Assembly (NCBI GenBank): GCA_022790955.1
Contig: JAAVYD010000072.1
Span: 1-40,525 of the forward strand
DNA from: Bacillota bacterium
GTDB taxonomy: Bacteria; Bacillota; Clostridia; Peptostreptococcales; Anaerovoracaceae
Length of the DNA stretch: 40,525 nucleotides
Direction: 5' to 3'
The position numbers were made by a program, and so were the translations under genes. This document shows, in pieces, positions 16,420 to 25,933 of the stretch. The notes beneath the pieces are model-generated. The model did not search any database. It was not told the origin of the DNA and worked only from the letters and a program-made list of their open reading frames with translations. The first letter of the stretch is position 1, and each line of letters opens with the position of its first letter.

Positions 16420-16647
16420 CTTCTGCTTAGAGATTGGCGAGCCGAAGGCGAAGACAGAACTTAGCAGAACTAATACCTGACCCTCGGCGACTGGCGAGTG
16501 ATAACGAAGGCAGAGCCGTAGTAGACAGGTGAAATAGCTTCTGCTTAGAGATTGGTGAGCCGACAGAACTTAGCGGGGCTAATAACCTGACCCTCGGCGA
16601 CTGGCGAGTGACAACGAAGGCAGAGCCGCAGCAGACAGGTGAAATAG
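16420..16647 (+). repeat. Tandem structured repeat in the uppP leader
   Basis: Two tandem units (16420-16537, 118 nt; 16538-16647, 110 nt) are nearly identical except for a deletion near the start of the second. Each unit is itself two diverged halves sharing GAYTGGYGAG, and in three of the four halves CGAAGRCAGA as well, giving four related stem-loops. The halves are closed by different helices: TTCTGCT/AGCAGAA in the first half and CCTG..CGGC/GCCG..CAGG in the second. In unit 2, AGCAGAA becomes AGCGGGG, which still pairs through G-U wobbles. This pattern points to selection for RNA structure. The 40 bases from 16648 to the uppP start hold only an AT-rich palindrome and the ribosome site. 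Confidence 0.7.
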
Positions 16648-16687
16648 TAATAAATTTATTTTAATATTTTCAAATGGGGGAAAGATA

Positions 16688-17530
16688 ATGAGTATTTTGG
16701 AATCAATAATTTTGGGGCTTGTACAGGGGCTTTCGGAGTTTCTGCCGATAAGCAGTTCCGGGCATCTTGCTGCATTGCAGCATTTCTTTAATGTGGATAC
16801 GAGCAATGTCCTTATGTTTACCGTAATGCTTCATTTCGGTACGCTTATTTCTATTTTTGTAGCGTACTGGTCTGATATAGTAGCCTTGGTAATAGAGCTG
16901 TTTGCGACACTGAAAGATATATTCACAGGAAAAGGTCTGCAGATGAATAAAAACGAAACCAGACGCTTAGGAGTTATGATAATAATAGCAACTATACCTA
17001 CGGCAATAATAGGTCTGTTGTTTAACGATTTCTTTGAAAGCCTGTATTCATCTATGCTCGCTATCGGTATCGGTCTTATTTTTACGGGAACATGTCTTTT
17101 TATCGCAGAAAAAAAAGGCGGCGGCAATAAAGGCGTAAAGGAAATGTCAATGTTTAATGCATTTTTTATAGGTTTATGCCAGTCGGTAGCTATCTGTCCG
17201 GGAATATCCAGATCCGGTTCTACTATGGTAGGCGGGCTTGCCAGCAGATTTAACAGACCTCATGCAGTAAGATTCGCATTTTTAATATCAATACCGTCTG
17301 TTTTGGGAGCATTTTTAATGGAACTGCCGAGCGCGGCTGAAGCCGTTACTGCAGGTGAAACTGGAATGAGCATAGGCGCTATGATAGCCGGAATCGTAAT
17401 AGCCGCCGTATCAGGTTACGCAGCTATCAAAATAATGATAAAAGCCGTTACAAATAAAAAACTCGTTTACTTTTCTATATACACATGGATAGCGGGCGCG
17501 TTTTTAATCATATATTCGGTAGTATTATAG
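16688..17530 (+). CDS. uppP: Undecaprenyl-diphosphatase UppP (BacA)
   Basis: UppP removes a phosphate from undecaprenyl diphosphate, recycling the lipid carrier for peptidoglycan and other envelope polymers; its overproduction gives bacitracin resistance. The 280-residue polytopic membrane protein has the signature QGLSEFLPISSSGH near residues 13-26, with catalytic Glu and the Ser-rich loop, and PGISRSGST near 175-183 with the catalytic Arg. GGGGGAAAG precedes the ATG. It has two possible promoters and a 230-nt repeat leader, which is unusual for this gene. ftsK follows 30 bp later. Confidence 0.96.
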   Translation: MSILESIILGLVQGLSEFLPISSSGHLAALQHFFNVDTSNVLMFTVMLHFGTLISIFVAYWSDIVALVIELFATLKDIFTGKGLQMNKNETRRLGVMIIIATIPTAIIGLLFNDFFESLYSSMLAIGIGLIFTGTCLFIAEKKGGGNKGVKEMSMFNAFFIGLCQSVAICPGISRSGSTMVGGLASRFNRPHAVRFAFLISIPSVLGAFLMELPSAAEAVTAGETGMSIGAMIAGIVIAAVSGYAAIKIMIKAVTNKKLVYFSIYTWIAGAFLIIYSVVL

Positions 17531-17560
17531 TTTAAGTTTGAAGTTTTTACGGAGGGATAT

Positions 17561-20500
17561 ATGTCAGACTCCAGTAATAAGAAAAAAAAAGCGTCAAAAA
17601 AAACTTCGTCCTCTCAATCAAATAAAAAATCAGATTTAAAAATAAAATCTAAAGACAATTCTTCAGGAAATAAGATGCGGGACGAAACCGTAGCGATAAT
17701 ATTAATTGCTTTCGGTATTTTTCTGATTCTGTCGGTCATGACAAAGACTACCGGCAGATTCGGTGTGATTCTGTCCGATCTGCTCAAGGGCCTGTTCGGA
17801 ATATCAGCGTATATACTTCCGTTTTATATTCTGGTTTATGCAGCTTTAATTCTTATAAACCGAATGGCAAAAATTAATTCAAGAACAATATTTTTTATGA
17901 TATTAATGTTTATAGATATAACCATGCTGAACGCCGTAAGATTTCAGGAAATAAAAGCGTCGAAGCTAAGTTTTGGATACATAAAAGATATGTTTTTAGC
18001 CGGTGCGGAACTTAAAAGCGCAGGAGCCGTAGGCATGATTCTCGGAAACATCGTAGTCAAAGGGTTTGATGTTTTAGGATTATGTATTATAGGAACGGCA
18101 CTTTTAGCGATTTCAATAATGTTTATAGCGGATACTCCGATATCTGTTTTTTTTGATAATCGCAGAGAAAAAAAGTTTAAAAAATCAGAAAAACAAGAAA
18201 CAGCTATTTCTGAAGGAAAAGAAACTAAGAAATCACGTAAAAGAAAAAAAATGAGCAAGAAAGAAACTATGGAAATTCCTGTAATAACGGAAGTAAAAGA
18301 TCTGAAGGAAGAAGATATAAAAGAACCTGAAAAACAAAATGAATTAGCTGCGGAGCATGTAAAATCGGGTGCAGATTTTACTGCATTAAAAAATCGAGCT
18401 ACGAGTTTATTTAAAAAAGTTTACGACGCTACAAGCGACAGATATGGTCAGCGCGATTTATCTGAACCGTTGACTAAAAATAAATTAAAAATTTTAGAAT
18501 ATATGGATGATGAAAGCCTGTTTGCAGGCGATGATCCTTTCAGCGATCTGCAGTCGGAAGCATCCAACCAACAAGATAAAAAAAATAATGGAGATACCTT
18601 ATCTTTTATAGAAAGGCTCCGCCGCGATACGGATGAATTTGCAATTCTTGAAGAACTGCAGGCTTCTAATACAGAAAAAAACAGTATTTTAGACAGGGAC
18701 AGACCGCCGGTATTCGATCCGGAACTGAGTTCCATAAGCAGCAGAATACAGGCAGCCATATCTGAACATACAGCTGAAAGCACAGGTTTCGATCCAGAAT
18801 TGAGTTCAGGCAGGAGAGAAATGCCTGTACGACCTGTAAGAGAGCGGACTTCCGGCAGTTTTGAGCCAAGTCCCGGCAGGTATATAATACACGAAAATAC
18901 ATCGCGGCAAACTAATGCCGAACCTGTTTCAAAGCATCATACATATGATTCAAAAGATGAATCTTCTCAGCCTGTTTTTGAACAAAATACATCAGAAGAC
19001 GATTCACAGGATTCATATGAGCCGGAGTTTGCTGAAAATCCTTATTCATACGGCGAGGACGAATATGATATGCACGAAATTGAGAGTCATTCCAATTACA
19101 GTGAAAATATAAGCGATTATGATATTTCGTCACAAGAGTCCTATTATGAACACGGCGAATACGGATACAATAACGGCAGATCTGTTTACAGGCAGAATAC
19201 AGAAGGTAAGCAGGCAAAGCAGATGACTCGAAGCGAAACTCAAGCGGCTATTGCTCTTGGAGCCGCCGCGGTAGGAGCGCAGGTGCAGCATGCTGAAATT
19301 CCTAAAAAGCAATATAAATTGCCTCCGATATCTCTGCTTCAGGAAGTAAAAAAAATGGTGAACCAAAACGAAAGACTGGAGCTTGGGATAAAAGCAAAAA
19401 AACTGGAACAGGTTCTTCACGATTTCGGCGTAAACGCTACTGTTATAGATGTAAAAAAAGGACCTTCTGTTACGAGATACGAAATCCAGCCCGCCACGGG
19501 CGTAAAAGTCAGCAAAATAGTAGGTCTGTCAGACGATATCGCATTGAATCTGGAAGCAAAAAGCCTGAGAATAGAAGCGCCGATTCCCGGTAAAGCTGCC
19601 GTAGGCATAGAAGTAGAAAACGAAAGCTCGAATTTAGTCAGCCTGAGAGAGATGATAGAATCGCATGAATTTAAAAGTTCTCAGTCTAAAATAAGTTTTG
19701 TAGTAGGAGAGGATATCGCCGGAAACCCTATAGTTGCAGACTTGAAAGGCATGCCTCACATGCTTATAGCAGGTTCAACAGGTTCAGGAAAGAGCGTCTG
19801 CATCAACTCTATTATAATGAGTATACTCTTTAAATCTACGCCGGACGAAGTTAAATTAATATTAATAGACCCTAAAGTGGTAGAACTTGGAAATTACAAC
19901 GGTATTCCGCATATGTTGATCCCTGTTGTCACTGACCCTTCAAAGGCGGCTGCAGCCCTCGCCTGGGCGGTTCAGGAAATGAACGACAGATACAAAAAAT
20001 TCGCCGACTGCAGCGTAAGAGACCTTAAAGCGTATAACGATAAAATGAAGCGGGAAGATTCCGCCGATAAGGTTCTGCCTCAGATCGTTATAATAATAGA
20101 CGAGCTCGCAGACCTGATGATGGCGGCGGCGAAGCAGGTTGAAGAATCCATATGCCGTCTGGCGCAGCTCGCAAGAGCCGCAGGCATGCATCTCGTAGTA
20201 GCTACCCAAAGACCGTCGGTAGACGTAGTAACGGGACTCATCAAAGCGAACGTTCCGTCGAGAATAGCGTTTGCCGTTTCTTCTCAGGTGGATTCAAGAA
20301 CCATTTTAGACAGAGCGGGAGCGGAAAAGTTAGTAGGCAAGGGCGATATGCTGTTTTATCCTCTCGGCAAATCCCAGCCGGAGAGACTTCAGGGACCTTT
20401 TGTCACCGACGACGAAGTAAATTCCGTTATAGATTTCTGGAAGGCTCAGGCGGATGAGGATGATTCGGCAGATAAAATTATGCAGGAAATCAATACTTCC

Positions 20501-20872
20501 GTAAAAACCGAATTTATAGATGACGACGATGATACGGACGAGCTGTTTGACGACGCCGTGGATCTCGTGATAAGCGCAGGACATGCTTCAGCGTCTATGC
20601 TTCAGCGCAGGTTTAGGATAGGATACAACAGAGCCGGCAGGCTTATAGATATTATGGAAGCCCGCGGAATAATCGGTCCGAGCGAAGGAAGCAAACCAAG
20701 AAAAGTCCTTATAACAAAAGATGAATATTACGGTAATCCAAACGATATGGAGTTAGTCTATAACGATTATTCAGAATCAGGCGGAAATCAGAATAATAAT
20801 ATTCCGCAGGAAAGCTCTCAAGCGAATTATTCAGCGGATCGTATGAATACAATTTCAGATGGAGAAAATTAA
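17561..20872 (+). CDS. DNA translocase FtsK/SpoIIIE
   Basis: A septum-located ATPase that pumps chromosomal DNA during division or into the forespore. At 1103 residues it is longer than the typical 750-900 of Firmicutes. A basic Ser/Lys-rich head (1-40) is followed by four predicted membrane helices (about 43-190). A long, low-complexity, acidic and Gln/Tyr/Ser/His-rich linker follows (about 205-590). The motor domain has Walker A GSTGSGKS at 738-745 and Walker B IIIIDE ending at Asp847-Glu848. The C-terminal winged-helix gamma domain (about 985-1055, with ASMLQRRFRIGYNRAGRLI) reads DNA polarity sequences, and a 50-residue tail ends the protein. CGGAGGG precedes the ATG. FtsK and SpoIIIE cannot be told apart here. 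Confidence 0.95.
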   Translation: MSDSSNKKKKASKKTSSSQSNKKSDLKIKSKDNSSGNKMRDETVAIILIAFGIFLILSVMTKTTGRFGVILSDLLKGLFGISAYILPFYILVYAALILINRMAKINSRTIFFMILMFIDITMLNAVRFQEIKASKLSFGYIKDMFLAGAELKSAGAVGMILGNIVVKGFDVLGLCIIGTALLAISIMFIADTPISVFFDNRREKKFKKSEKQETAISEGKETKKSRKRKKMSKKETMEIPVITEVKDLKEEDIKEPEKQNELAAEHVKSGADFTALKNRATSLFKKVYDATSDRYGQRDLSEPLTKNKLKILEYMDDESLFAGDDPFSDLQSEASNQQDKKNNGDTLSFIERLRRDTDEFAILEELQASNTEKNSILDRDRPPVFDPELSSISSRIQAAISEHTAESTGFDPELSSGRREMPVRPVRERTSGSFEPSPGRYIIHENTSRQTNAEPVSKHHTYDSKDESSQPVFEQNTSEDDSQDSYEPEFAENPYSYGEDEYDMHEIESHSNYSENISDYDISSQESYYEHGEYGYNNGRSVYRQNTEGKQAKQMTRSETQAAIALGAAAVGAQVQHAEIPKKQYKLPPISLLQEVKKMVNQNERLELGIKAKKLEQVLHDFGVNATVIDVKKGPSVTRYEIQPATGVKVSKIVGLSDDIALNLEAKSLRIEAPIPGKAAVGIEVENESSNLVSLREMIESHEFKSSQSKISFVVGEDIAGNPIVADLKGMPHMLIAGSTGSGKSVCINSIIMSILFKSTPDEVKLILIDPKVVELGNYNGIPHMLIPVVTDPSKAAAALAWAVQEMNDRYKKFADCSVRDLKAYNDKMKREDSADKVLPQIVIIIDELADLMMAAAKQVEESICRLAQLARAAGMHLVVATQRPSVDVVTGLIKANVPSRIAFAVSSQVDSRTILDRAGAEKLVGKGDMLFYPLGKSQPERLQGPFVTDDEVNSVIDFWKAQADEDDSADKIMQEINTSVKTEFIDDDDDTDELFDDAVDLVISAGHASASMLQRRFRIGYNRAGRLIDIMEARGIIGPSEGSKPRKVLITKDEYYGNPNDMELVYNDYSESGGNQNNNIPQESSQANYSADRMNTISDGEN

Positions 20873-20875
20873 CAT

Positions 20876-22198
20876 ATGAAAATATATATCGAAACCCTCG
20901 GTTGTCCGAAAAATACTGTGGATTCTGAAAACGCAGCGGCGATGATGAAAAAAGCCGGACATACTATAATAAATTCACCGGAAGATGCGAATTTAATTAT
21001 GGTAAATACATGCGCGTTCATTAACGACGCCAAAACGGAATCAATAGAAACCATCCTCGATATGGCTCAGCTTAAAGAAAACGGAGATAAAATCCTAATG
21101 GTGTCGGGCTGTCTTTCTCAAAGATACAGCGAAGAGCTTTTTAATGAAATACCTGAAGCCGATATTTTTATCGGTGTAAATGAATACGATAAAATAAATG
21201 AGATAATAAACGAATATACTAAAGAAAAGCGGCTAAGGTATGCTAAAGACGCGCCTGCTGACTACTGCGAGATTCCCGATAGGGAGATAGAGCCAAGCTC
21301 TGTCAGCGCTTACTTGAGAATCGCCGAAGGCTGCGATAACGTGTGTTCGTACTGCGTCATTCCTTCAATAAGAGGTCCTTACAGAAGCAGATTAATGGAA
21401 TCCATTACGGAAGAAGCCGAGAGGCTTGCTGAACAGGGAGTTAAAGAACTTGTTTTAGTTGCGCAGGATGTAACCGCGTACGGCAGGGACATTTACGGCG
21501 GATATGCGCTTCACGAACTTCTGTCGAAGCTATGCGAAATAGAAAAGCTGCGCTGGATAAGATTATTGTACTGCTACGAAGATTCCATTACCGATGAGCT
21601 TATCAGCGTTATGGCTGATGAAGAAAAAATCTGTAAATATATAGATATTCCTTTGCAGCATGTGAACGATAAAATACTCAGTTCCATGAACCGTCGCTCT
21701 ACGGGAGATTCCATAAGAGCCGTTATTAAAAAACTCAGAGAAAGGATTCCCGATATTCACATCAGAACAACTTTTATAACGGGATTTCCAGGGGAAGGCG
21801 AGAAGGAATTCAACGAGCTTGTCGAATTTATCGAAGAAACCGAATTTGAAAGAATGGGGGCTTTTTCGTATTCTATGGAAGAAAACACTCCCGCAGCCGA
21901 TATGCCGGATCAGGTGGAACAGGAAACAAAAGAAAGAAGACGGGATATACTTATGGATATCCAGCGTGAAATTTCATTAAAAAATAATACGAAAAAAATT
22001 GGAGAAGTCATGGAGGTTCTGGTCGATGAAGTTATGGAAGATGGAACTTACATGGGCAGAACCCGGTTTGACGCTCCCGAAATAGATAACGGAGTTATTT
22101 TCACTTCGGAGAGCAAACTTGCCGAAGGGCAGTTCGTTAATGTAGAAATCACAGATGCGTTTGATTACGATCTTGTCGGAAAGGCGGTGAAAATATAA
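20876..22198 (+). CDS. rimO: Ribosomal protein S12 methylthiotransferase RimO
   Basis: RimO is a radical-SAM enzyme with two iron-sulfur clusters that adds a methylthio group to an aspartate of ribosomal protein S12. The 440 residues start with YIETLGCPKNTVDSE, the UPF0004 domain with its cluster cysteines. The radical-SAM cysteines are C153-x3-C157-x2-C160 (GCDNVCSYC), and a TRAM domain ends the protein (about 375-440). The NTVDSE form and the 440-residue length fit RimO better than the tRNA enzymes MiaB or MtaB. It begins three bases after ftsK and abuts pgsA, so it is part of one operon. Confidence 0.95.
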   Translation: MKIYIETLGCPKNTVDSENAAAMMKKAGHTIINSPEDANLIMVNTCAFINDAKTESIETILDMAQLKENGDKILMVSGCLSQRYSEELFNEIPEADIFIGVNEYDKINEIINEYTKEKRLRYAKDAPADYCEIPDREIEPSSVSAYLRIAEGCDNVCSYCVIPSIRGPYRSRLMESITEEAERLAEQGVKELVLVAQDVTAYGRDIYGGYALHELLSKLCEIEKLRWIRLLYCYEDSITDELISVMADEEKICKYIDIPLQHVNDKILSSMNRRSTGDSIRAVIKKLRERIPDIHIRTTFITGFPGEGEKEFNELVEFIEETEFERMGAFSYSMEENTPAADMPDQVEQETKERRRDILMDIQREISLKNNTKKIGEVMEVLVDEVMEDGTYMGRTRFDAPEIDNGVIFTSESKLAEGQFVNVEITDAFDYDLVGKAVKI

Positions 22199-22729
22199 AT
22201 GAATCTTCCTAATAAACTCACTACTCTGCGCATGATACTCGTGCCGGTATTTATAGTTTTGTATCTTATGGAATACAATCTGGCAGCGGCGGCTGTATTT
22301 GCGATAGCTTCCCTCACAGATTTTTTAGACGGATATCTCGCAAGAAAATATAATCTCGTCACTAATTACGGTAAGATGATGGATCCTTTAGCGGATAAAC
22401 TGCTCGTAACCTCAGCGTTTGTATGCATGGTGCAGACTGGCGAGGTGGCTGCGTGGATGGTTATCGTTATATTAGCCAGAGAATTTACTATTACAAGCCT
22501 GCGTGCCGTAGCTGCAAGCGAAGGCGTAGTAATCGCGGCAGCCTGGTCGGGAAAAATAAAAACAGTAACTCAGATGACAGCCGTTATATTTCTTTTAATA
22601 AAAAATTGGCCGTTTTCCCTTATAAACTTCCCGTTTGCAGATATAATGCTCTGGATAGCCGTTATTATGACTATATATTCGGGTTTAGAATATCTGTATA
22701 AGAGCCGCAGTCTTTTGAATGCAAAGTAA
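22199..22729 (+). CDS. pgsA: CDP-diacylglycerol--glycerol-3-phosphate 3-phosphatidyltransferase
   Basis: PgsA makes phosphatidylglycerophosphate, the precursor of phosphatidylglycerol and cardiolipin, in the membrane. The 176-residue protein carries the complete CDP-alcohol phosphotransferase motif D-G-x2-A-R-x8-G-x3-D-x3-D, within DFLDGYLARK and YGKMMDPLADK (about residues 41-68). It has several membrane helices. The start codon follows the rimO stop with no gap. The ftsK-rimO-pgsA-cinA-recA order is common in Firmicutes. Confidence 0.95.
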   Translation: MNLPNKLTTLRMILVPVFIVLYLMEYNLAAAAVFAIASLTDFLDGYLARKYNLVTNYGKMMDPLADKLLVTSAFVCMVQTGEVAAWMVIVILAREFTITSLRAVAASEGVVIAAAWSGKIKTVTQMTAVIFLLIKNWPFSLINFPFADIMLWIAVIMTIYSGLEYLYKSRSLLNAK

Positions 22730-22745
22730 ACGGAGGAAAAATAAG

Positions 22746-24002
22746 ATGAAATCCGCAGTAATATCCGTGGGAACCGAACTTCTTTTCGGAAAAGTAGTTA
22801 ATACTAACGCCGCTTATATTTCTCAGGAACTTAATAATATGGGAATAGACGTACTTTATCATTATACTATGGGAGATAATCCAGACAGGCTGAAACGAAT
22901 GCTCGAATTCGCTATGGCAGACTGCGATCTGCTGCTATGCACAGGAGGACTCGGACCCACCGAAGATGATCTTACAAAAGAAACCGTATGCGAATTTATG
23001 GGGGAAGAACTCGTTCTTAACGAGGACGCCTTAACAAGCATGAAACAATTTTTTGAACATTCAGATATAGAATTTACAGAAAATAATATAAAACAGGCTT
23101 ATTTGCCCGAAAACGGAGAGGCGTTTCAAAACAGCGCGGGAACGGCGCCCGGTTTTGCAATTACAAAAAACGGAAAAACGATCATATGCATGCCAGGAGT
23201 GCCGCGGGAAATGAAAGCCATGTTCACCGAATGGGTCAGACCGTATCTGATGAAACTTACGGACGCGCATATTTTTTCAAGATCCGTTAAAGTATTCGGC
23301 ATCGGCGAATCTCTTGTAGAAACCATGCTGCTTCCTTTTATCGACGGTCAGACCGATCCTACGATAGCGACTTACGCAAAAGAAGGCGAAGTAGAGGTAA
23401 GAATTACTTCCAAGAGAAAAACTGAGGAAGAAGCAAAAGAATCCGCAGATAAAATGATGACGGGCGTTTTAGAAGTTTTAGGCGATAATGTTTACAGCAC
23501 TTCCGGAAAGGAAATTGGGGAAACTGTCGCAGAAAAATTGTTGGAAAGAAATATTTCTATTTCCTGCTGCGAATCCGCTACGGCGGGTTTGTTCGCCGCA
23601 GAGTTAGTAAAGACGCATGGTATTTCAAAAGTGTTCGATAGAGGTATTGTGGCTTATAGTCCGGAATCCCAGACGGAGGAGCTTTTTGTAGACGCGGATA
23701 TTATTAATAAATTCACTCCATACAGCGCCGAGGCTGCTGAAGCCATGGTAAAAGGTCTTTACAAAAAAACGAAAAGCAGACTTTGCGTTTCCATGACCGG
23801 GCTTGCAGGACCGGAAGGCTATAAAAATATGTCTGCCGGCATTTATTATATAAGCGTCTTATTTGACGGCAAACTCACTACCCGCAGCTTTATTCACAAA
23901 GGAAGAACAAGACAGCTCAATAGAGAATTTATGATGATGACTATGTTCGATATGATTAATAGCATTATAGACGGAACTCCGCTTTCTAAGATGATGTTTT
24001 AA
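22746..24002 (+). CDS. cinA: CinA family protein (MoaB-like plus PncC-like domains)
   Basis: CinA proteins join an N-terminal molybdopterin-binding-like domain (ADP-ribose pyrophosphatase in some) to a C-terminal nicotinamide-nucleotide amidase domain; in competent species they accompany recA. I start it at 22746 (418 residues) because GGAGG at 22732-22736 precedes that ATG; the frame open from 22719 lies inside pgsA without a ribosome site. LLCTGGLGPTEDD (about 61-73) marks the N-terminal domain. The C-terminal domain has CESATAG where most relatives have ESCTGG, and GPEGYKNMSAG in place of the usual glycine-rich loop, so amidase activity is doubtful. Confidence 0.92.
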   Translation: MKSAVISVGTELLFGKVVNTNAAYISQELNNMGIDVLYHYTMGDNPDRLKRMLEFAMADCDLLLCTGGLGPTEDDLTKETVCEFMGEELVLNEDALTSMKQFFEHSDIEFTENNIKQAYLPENGEAFQNSAGTAPGFAITKNGKTIICMPGVPREMKAMFTEWVRPYLMKLTDAHIFSRSVKVFGIGESLVETMLLPFIDGQTDPTIATYAKEGEVEVRITSKRKTEEEAKESADKMMTGVLEVLGDNVYSTSGKEIGETVAEKLLERNISISCCESATAGLFAAELVKTHGISKVFDRGIVAYSPESQTEELFVDADIINKFTPYSAEAAEAMVKGLYKKTKSRLCVSMTGLAGPEGYKNMSAGIYYISVLFDGKLTTRSFIHKGRTRQLNREFMMMTMFDMINSIIDGTPLSKMMF

Positions 24003-24062
24003 TTTTATACACATTGCAGATTGAGGAAAAGAAATAATATCAACTAAAAGTAATTTTTATCG

Positions 24063-24095
24063 ATACCCTATTTACATTTTTTGTAAATAGGGTAT
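24063..24095. repeat. Perfect 14-bp inverted repeat after cinA
   Basis: ATACCCTATTTACA (24063-24076) and its exact complement (24082-24095) flank a five-T loop. No T-run follows on the plus strand. It could be a weak cinA terminator, or a protein-binding palindrome about 60 bp upstream of the recA -35. Confidence 0.6.
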
Positions 24096-24152
24096 ACTAT
24101 TAATATAGAAACTTACAGATTGATAAAAATCAGAAATATTAACAAAAAAGTA

Positions 24153-24181
24153 TTGACCTGAAAGATAATACGGTGTATTAT
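24153..24181 (+). promoter_or_regulatory. recA promoter
   Basis: TTGACC (24153-24158) and TATTAT (24176-24181) with a 17-bp spacer; transcription would start near 24188, next to the SOS box. Confidence 0.75.
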
Positions 24182-24189
24182 AAATTAAA

Positions 24190-24201
24190 GAACAAATGTT
24201 C
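24190..24201 (+). promoter_or_regulatory. LexA (SOS) box of recA
   Basis: GAACAAATGTTC is a perfect match to the Gram-positive LexA/DinR operator GAAC-N4-GTTC. It lies just downstream of the predicted start, where bound LexA would block transcription. This implies DNA-damage control of recA. Confidence 0.88.
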
Positions 24202-24236
24202 GGGAACGGTTTTCCGCAAATGAAAGGAACGGTGTT

Positions 24237-25469
24237 ATGGCGACAGCAAGTCAGAGTGAAAAAGATAAGGCTTTAGAAGCAGCCTTGCAGCAAATACAAA
24301 AACAATTCGGTAAGGGCGCTATCATGAAGCTCGGTGATAATACCGGATTAAATATAGATACGATTTCAACAGGTTCAATAAGTTTAGATTTGGCAACAGG
24401 CGTAGGCGGAGTTCCGCGCGGAAGAATAACGGAAATATATGGTCCGGAATCTTCAGGTAAAACAACTTTAGCTTTACATATAATAGCGGAAGCTCAGAAA
24501 AACGGAGGCAGAGCCGCGTTTATAGACGCTGAGCATGCGCTCGATCCAGAATATTCGGCAAATCTCGGCGTAGATATAAACGAACTCCTTGTATCCCAGC
24601 CGGATACAGGAGAACAAGCCCTTGAGATCTGCGAACATCTGGTAAGAAGCGGAGCAATAGACGTTATAGTAATAGACTCGGTTGCTGCTCTCGTTCCTAA
24701 AGCAGAAATTCAGGGCGATATGGGCGATAGCCATGTAGGACTTCATGCGAGGCTAATGTCGCAGGCTTTAAGAAAATTAGCAGGTTTTATAAATAAATCA
24801 AACACATGCGCTATATTTATAAATCAGCTTAGAGAAAAAGTTGGAGTCATGTTCGGAAATCCTGAAGTAACAACTGGCGGCAGAGCTCTTAAGTTTTATT
24901 CTACAATGAGAATAGATGTCAGAAGAATAGAAGGCATCAAATCTGGAGATCAGTTTATAGGAAACAGAACAAGAGCAAAAATAGTTAAAAACAAAGTAGC
25001 TCCGCCGTTTAAACAGGCGGAATTTGATATCATGTACGGAGAAGGAATATCAAGAGTAGGAGATACTCTGGACTGCGCAGTTGAAAATAAAATAGTAGAT
25101 AAAGCAGGAGCATGGTATAGTTTTGAAAGTACGAGAATAGGTCAGGGCAGAGAAAACGCAAAACGTTATTTATCTGAAAACACAGAACTTTTAAACAGAA
25201 TCGAATCTCTGGTACTTGAAACCTTAAATCCGTCACCGGAAGCAGAAGAAAGCGTCAGTGGCAATGATGAAGAATCAAAATCAGAAAAAACTGACAGCAA
25301 GGGCTCAAAAACATCCAAATCAGAAAATACAGAAGATTTACTCGAAACAGAAGGTTCTGACGATCTTTTGACCGGCATCGAAGATATTACCGGTCTGGAA
25401 TCGGCAGATGGAGATTTACCAGATGAGATACCTGAAATAGACCTGGAAACAGGCGAAATTTTAGAATAA
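24237..25469 (+). CDS. recA: Recombinase RecA
   Basis: RecA forms filaments on single-stranded DNA, pairs homologous DNA, and triggers LexA self-cleavage. The protein contains Walker [10 protein letters not shown] (about 66-74), [20 protein letters not shown], and the L2/DNA-binding block [22 protein letters not shown]. At 410 residues it is about 60 longer than usual: after about residue 335 comes a Ser/Glu/Asp/Lys-rich tail likely to be disordered. Such acidic tails often modulate DNA binding. The ATG follows AAAGGA. It is preceded by an SOS box and has its own promoter. Confidence 0.98.
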   Translation: MATASQSEKDKALEAALQQIQKQFGKGAIMKLGDNTGLNIDTISTGSISLDLATGVGGVPRGRITEIYGPESSGKTTLALHIIAEAQKNGGRAAFIDAEHALDPEYSANLGVDINELLVSQPDTGEQALEICEHLVRSGAIDVIVIDSVAALVPKAEIQGDMGDSHVGLHARLMSQALRKLAGFINKSNTCAIFINQLREKVGVMFGNPEVTTGGRALKFYSTMRIDVRRIEGIKSGDQFIGNRTRAKIVKNKVAPPFKQAEFDIMYGEGISRVGDTLDCAVENKIVDKAGAWYSFESTRIGQGRENAKRYLSENTELLNRIESLVLETLNPSPEAEESVSGNDEESKSEKTDSKGSKTSKSENTEDLLETEGSDDLLTGIEDITGLESADGDLPDEIPEIDLETGEILE

Positions 25470-25504
25470 GCGTTAAAAATATAGAATTTATAGTATAAAT
25501 TTGA

Positions 25505-25533
25505 TTGACTTTAAATATATGATGTAGTATGAT
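25505..25533 (+). promoter_or_regulatory. rplU promoter
   Basis: TTGACT (25505-25510) and TATGAT (25528-25533), 17-bp spacer; start near 25540. Confidence 0.75.
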
Positions 25534-25539
25534 ATTTCG

Positions 25540-25606
25540 GTAAGCCGCACGAAACGGGTTTAAAAAGTCTTTTTAGACTGCCTGATTATTAGGCGAGACT
25601 GGAGCG
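25540..25606 (+). promoter_or_regulatory. rplU leader, probably the L21 leader type
   Basis: The 80-nt leader contains a perfect AGTCT/AGACT hairpin with a four-T loop (25566-25579), then GCCT/AGGC (25580-25594), just before the ribosome site. Firmicutes rplU genes commonly carry an autoregulatory L21 leader at this position. I cannot confirm a match to that family by eye. Confidence 0.5.
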
Positions 25607-25621
25607 AGGAGGTAAATCTTG

Positions 25622-25933
25622 ATGTATGCAGTATTAGAAACAGGCGGAAAACAGTACAGAGTTCAGGAAGGTGATATTATCACCATCGAAAAGCTGAATG
25701 TTGAAGCTGGTGAATCAGTAGTTTTCGATAAAGTACTTGCTGCTGGCGAAGGCGCTGACATTAAAGTCGGAAAGCCTTACGTTGAAGGTTGCAGCGTAAA
25801 TGCAAGCGTAGTTGAAAACGGCAAAGGTCCTAAAGTAGTAATTTTTAAGTTTAAAGCTAAAAAAGATTACAGAAAGAAACAGGGACACAGACAGCCATAC
25901 ACAATGGTAAAGATTGAATCTATCACAGTTTAA
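25622..25933 (+). CDS. rplU: 50S ribosomal protein L21
   Basis: L21 binds 23S rRNA in the large subunit. The 103-residue protein begins [18 protein letters not shown] and ends with the conserved [23 protein letters not shown] choose the ATG at 25622 because AGGAGGT at 25607-25613 gives eight-base spacing. The TTG three bases earlier would also be in frame but is too close. In most Firmicutes the next gene is prp (ribosomal-processing cysteine protease), followed by rpmA. Here the 227-bp gap to rpmA holds no such gene. Confidence 0.97.
   Translation: MYAVLETGGKQYRVQEGDIITIEKLNVEAGESVVFDKVLAAGEGADIKVGKPYVEGCSVNASVVENGKGPKVVIFKFKAKKDYRKKQGHRQPYTMVKIESITV

Noticed and set aside
16420..16647. Tandem repeats that could be a CRISPR array
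   Set aside because: Units are 110-118 nt, contiguous and nearly identical throughout, without unique spacers, and no cas genes are nearby.
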